A DNA stretch of 64,000 nt from Streptomyces nigrescens (GTDB lineage Bacteria > Actinomycetota > Actinomycetes > Streptomycetales > Streptomycetaceae). Every line of letters begins with the position of its first letter. Within the stretch, counting starts at the first letter, position 1. Below, in pieces: positions 63,592 through 64,000 of the stretch. A program made the position numbers and the translations under genes. A model generated the notes under the pieces. The model was not told the DNA's origin. It saw only the letters and a list, made by a program, of their open reading frames with translations, and searched no databases. The stretch covers positions 2,480,001 to 2,544,000 of the forward strand of contig AP026073.1 of assembly GCA_024349765.1 (NCBI GenBank), in the 5' to 3' direction.

Positions 63592-63619
63592 GGCGGCCCG
63601 GGCAACTGCCCGGGCCGCC
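63592..63619 (+). terminator. Strong hairpin terminator after rpsN
   Basis: GGCGGCCCGGGC (63592-63603) and GCCCGGGCCGCC (63608-63619) form a perfect 12-bp stem with a 4-nt loop (AACT), 32 nt after the stop. It lies between convergent genes. Confidence 0.7.
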
Positions 63620-63661
63620 GGGCCGTGGGGGAGTCCGGCCCCAGTGACCGCCGGCTAGCTG

Positions 63662-64000
63662 TCAGACAAGGCTGCCCGCGCCGGCCGGGACCCGGCCGAG
63701 TTCCTCGGCGCGCAGCCGGGCGTAGCCGGGCAGCACGACCTCGTTCAGCAGCGCGGTGCGCTCGTCGAAGGGGAGGAAGGCGGCCTTGACCGCGTTGACC
63801 GTGAACTCCTCCAGTTCGGCCGCGCCGTAGCCGAAGGTGGTGGCCAGGTGCTGGAACTCCTGCGTCATCGTCGTGCCGCTGACCAGGCGGTTGTCCGTGT
63901 TGAGGCAGACCCGGAAGCCGAGCCGGCGGAGCAGGTCGATCGGGTGCTCGGGGTAGCTGCCGGCGGCGCCCGTCTGGAGGTTGGAGGTGGGGCACACCTC
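63662..64000 (-). CDS. Adenosine deaminase (N-terminal part lies beyond the window)
   Basis: The last 112 or so codons are visible, frame open at base 64000, so the N-terminus is missing. The visible part begins [12 protein letters not shown], the conserved block after the active-site strands, and continues with [17 protein letters not shown], which supplies the second metal-ligand Asp. Adenosine deaminase converts (deoxy)adenosine to inosine with Zn2+. It is convergent with the ribosomal pair. The end [22 protein letters not shown] and a Leu/Ala-rich tail are normal for the family. Confidence 0.9.
   Translation of the reverse strand, partial: EVCPTSNLQTGAAGSYPEHPIDLLRRLGFRVCLNTDNRLVSGTTMTQEFQHLATTFGYGAAELEEFTVNAVKAAFLPFDERTALLNEVVLPGYARLRAEELGRVPAGAGSLV

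Noticed and set aside
1-64000. tRNA, rRNA, CRISPR arrays, insertion sequences, phage or attachment sites
   Set aside because: No cloverleaf, rRNA stretch, repeat-spacer array, transposase or integrase frame was seen on either strand.

Overview
The window reads as a chromosomal segment of a Streptomyces-type actinomycete. It is very GC-rich, with codon third positions almost always G or C. Many genes start with GTG, and several appear to be leaderless, with a TANNNT -10 hexamer 6-7 nt before the start codon. The gene content is also typical: a SAV2177-type methyltransferase, a DUF6215 protein, an MmyB-type XRE regulator, a SpoIIE-type phosphatase, an ATP-dependent DNA ligase and a bL37-like ribosomal peptide. 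I see no rRNA, tRNA, CRISPR array, insertion sequence or phage gene. It looks like ordinary chromosome, probably rich in accessory metabolism, with many small divergently controlled units.

Layout. 1-10 kb: the end of a TerD/TerA-like gene, an HpnB-like glycosyltransferase, a Glu/Asp racemase, a membrane protein, a NUDIX hydrolase and a lipoprotein, then a 3-hydroxybutyrate dehydrogenase with a GAF/PucR regulator, CsbD and an MHS-family transporter. 10-23 kb: a DUF6215 protein, a cyclase-family hydrolase, a GMC oxidoreductase, a glucose-dehydrogenase-like SDR, cytochrome bd oxidase (cydAB), a cation/proton antiporter, a GH15 trehalase/glucoamylase and a DUF389 membrane protein. 23-27 kb: a hemerythrin protein with a possible stress-sigma promoter, and a large GAF/PAS/SpoIIE phosphatase. 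27-41 kb: regulator/enzyme pairs (LysR with quinone reductase and NTF2; TetR with an alpha/beta hydrolase; XRE with an SDR), a secreted GH16 glucanase, PobA, a 25-aa bL37-like gene, a Tat-exported serine hydrolase, a small monooxygenase, a phosphoribosyltransferase-hydrolase fusion, a HAD phosphatase and a GGCT-fold protein.

40-50 kb: a Tat lipoprotein, an ATP-dependent DNA ligase coupled to a NUDIX protein, an ArsR-type regulator, and a polyol/sugar ABC transporter operon (binding protein and two permeases, no ATPase) with a zinc dehydrogenase and a DeoR regulator that has near-identical 23-bp repeats upstream. 50-57 kb: a STAS protein, a sialidase, and a three-gene operon that I read as pipecolate/lysine catabolism: an FAD oxidase (AmaA-like), a 2-oxoadipate dioxygenase/decarboxylase (HglS-like) and an antiquitin-type aldehyde dehydrogenase (AmaB-like). 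57-64 kb: a sigma-factor gene tightly coupled to a Sel1/TPR-like protein, a SAV2177-type methyltransferase, the PTS-dependent dihydroxyacetone kinase (dhaK, dhaL, dhaM), a zinc alcohol dehydrogenase, a Zur-box-controlled pair of zinc-independent ribosomal proteins (bL28, bS14), and the C-terminal end of an adenosine deaminase.

Nothing I see is a wholly unknown system. The best candidates for follow-up are the sigma/Sel1-like pair, the pipecolate operon with its paired TTGCGxAACCT sites, the Zur-switched ribosomal proteins, the tiny bL37 gene and the trehalase-glucose dehydrogenase-bd oxidase neighbourhood.
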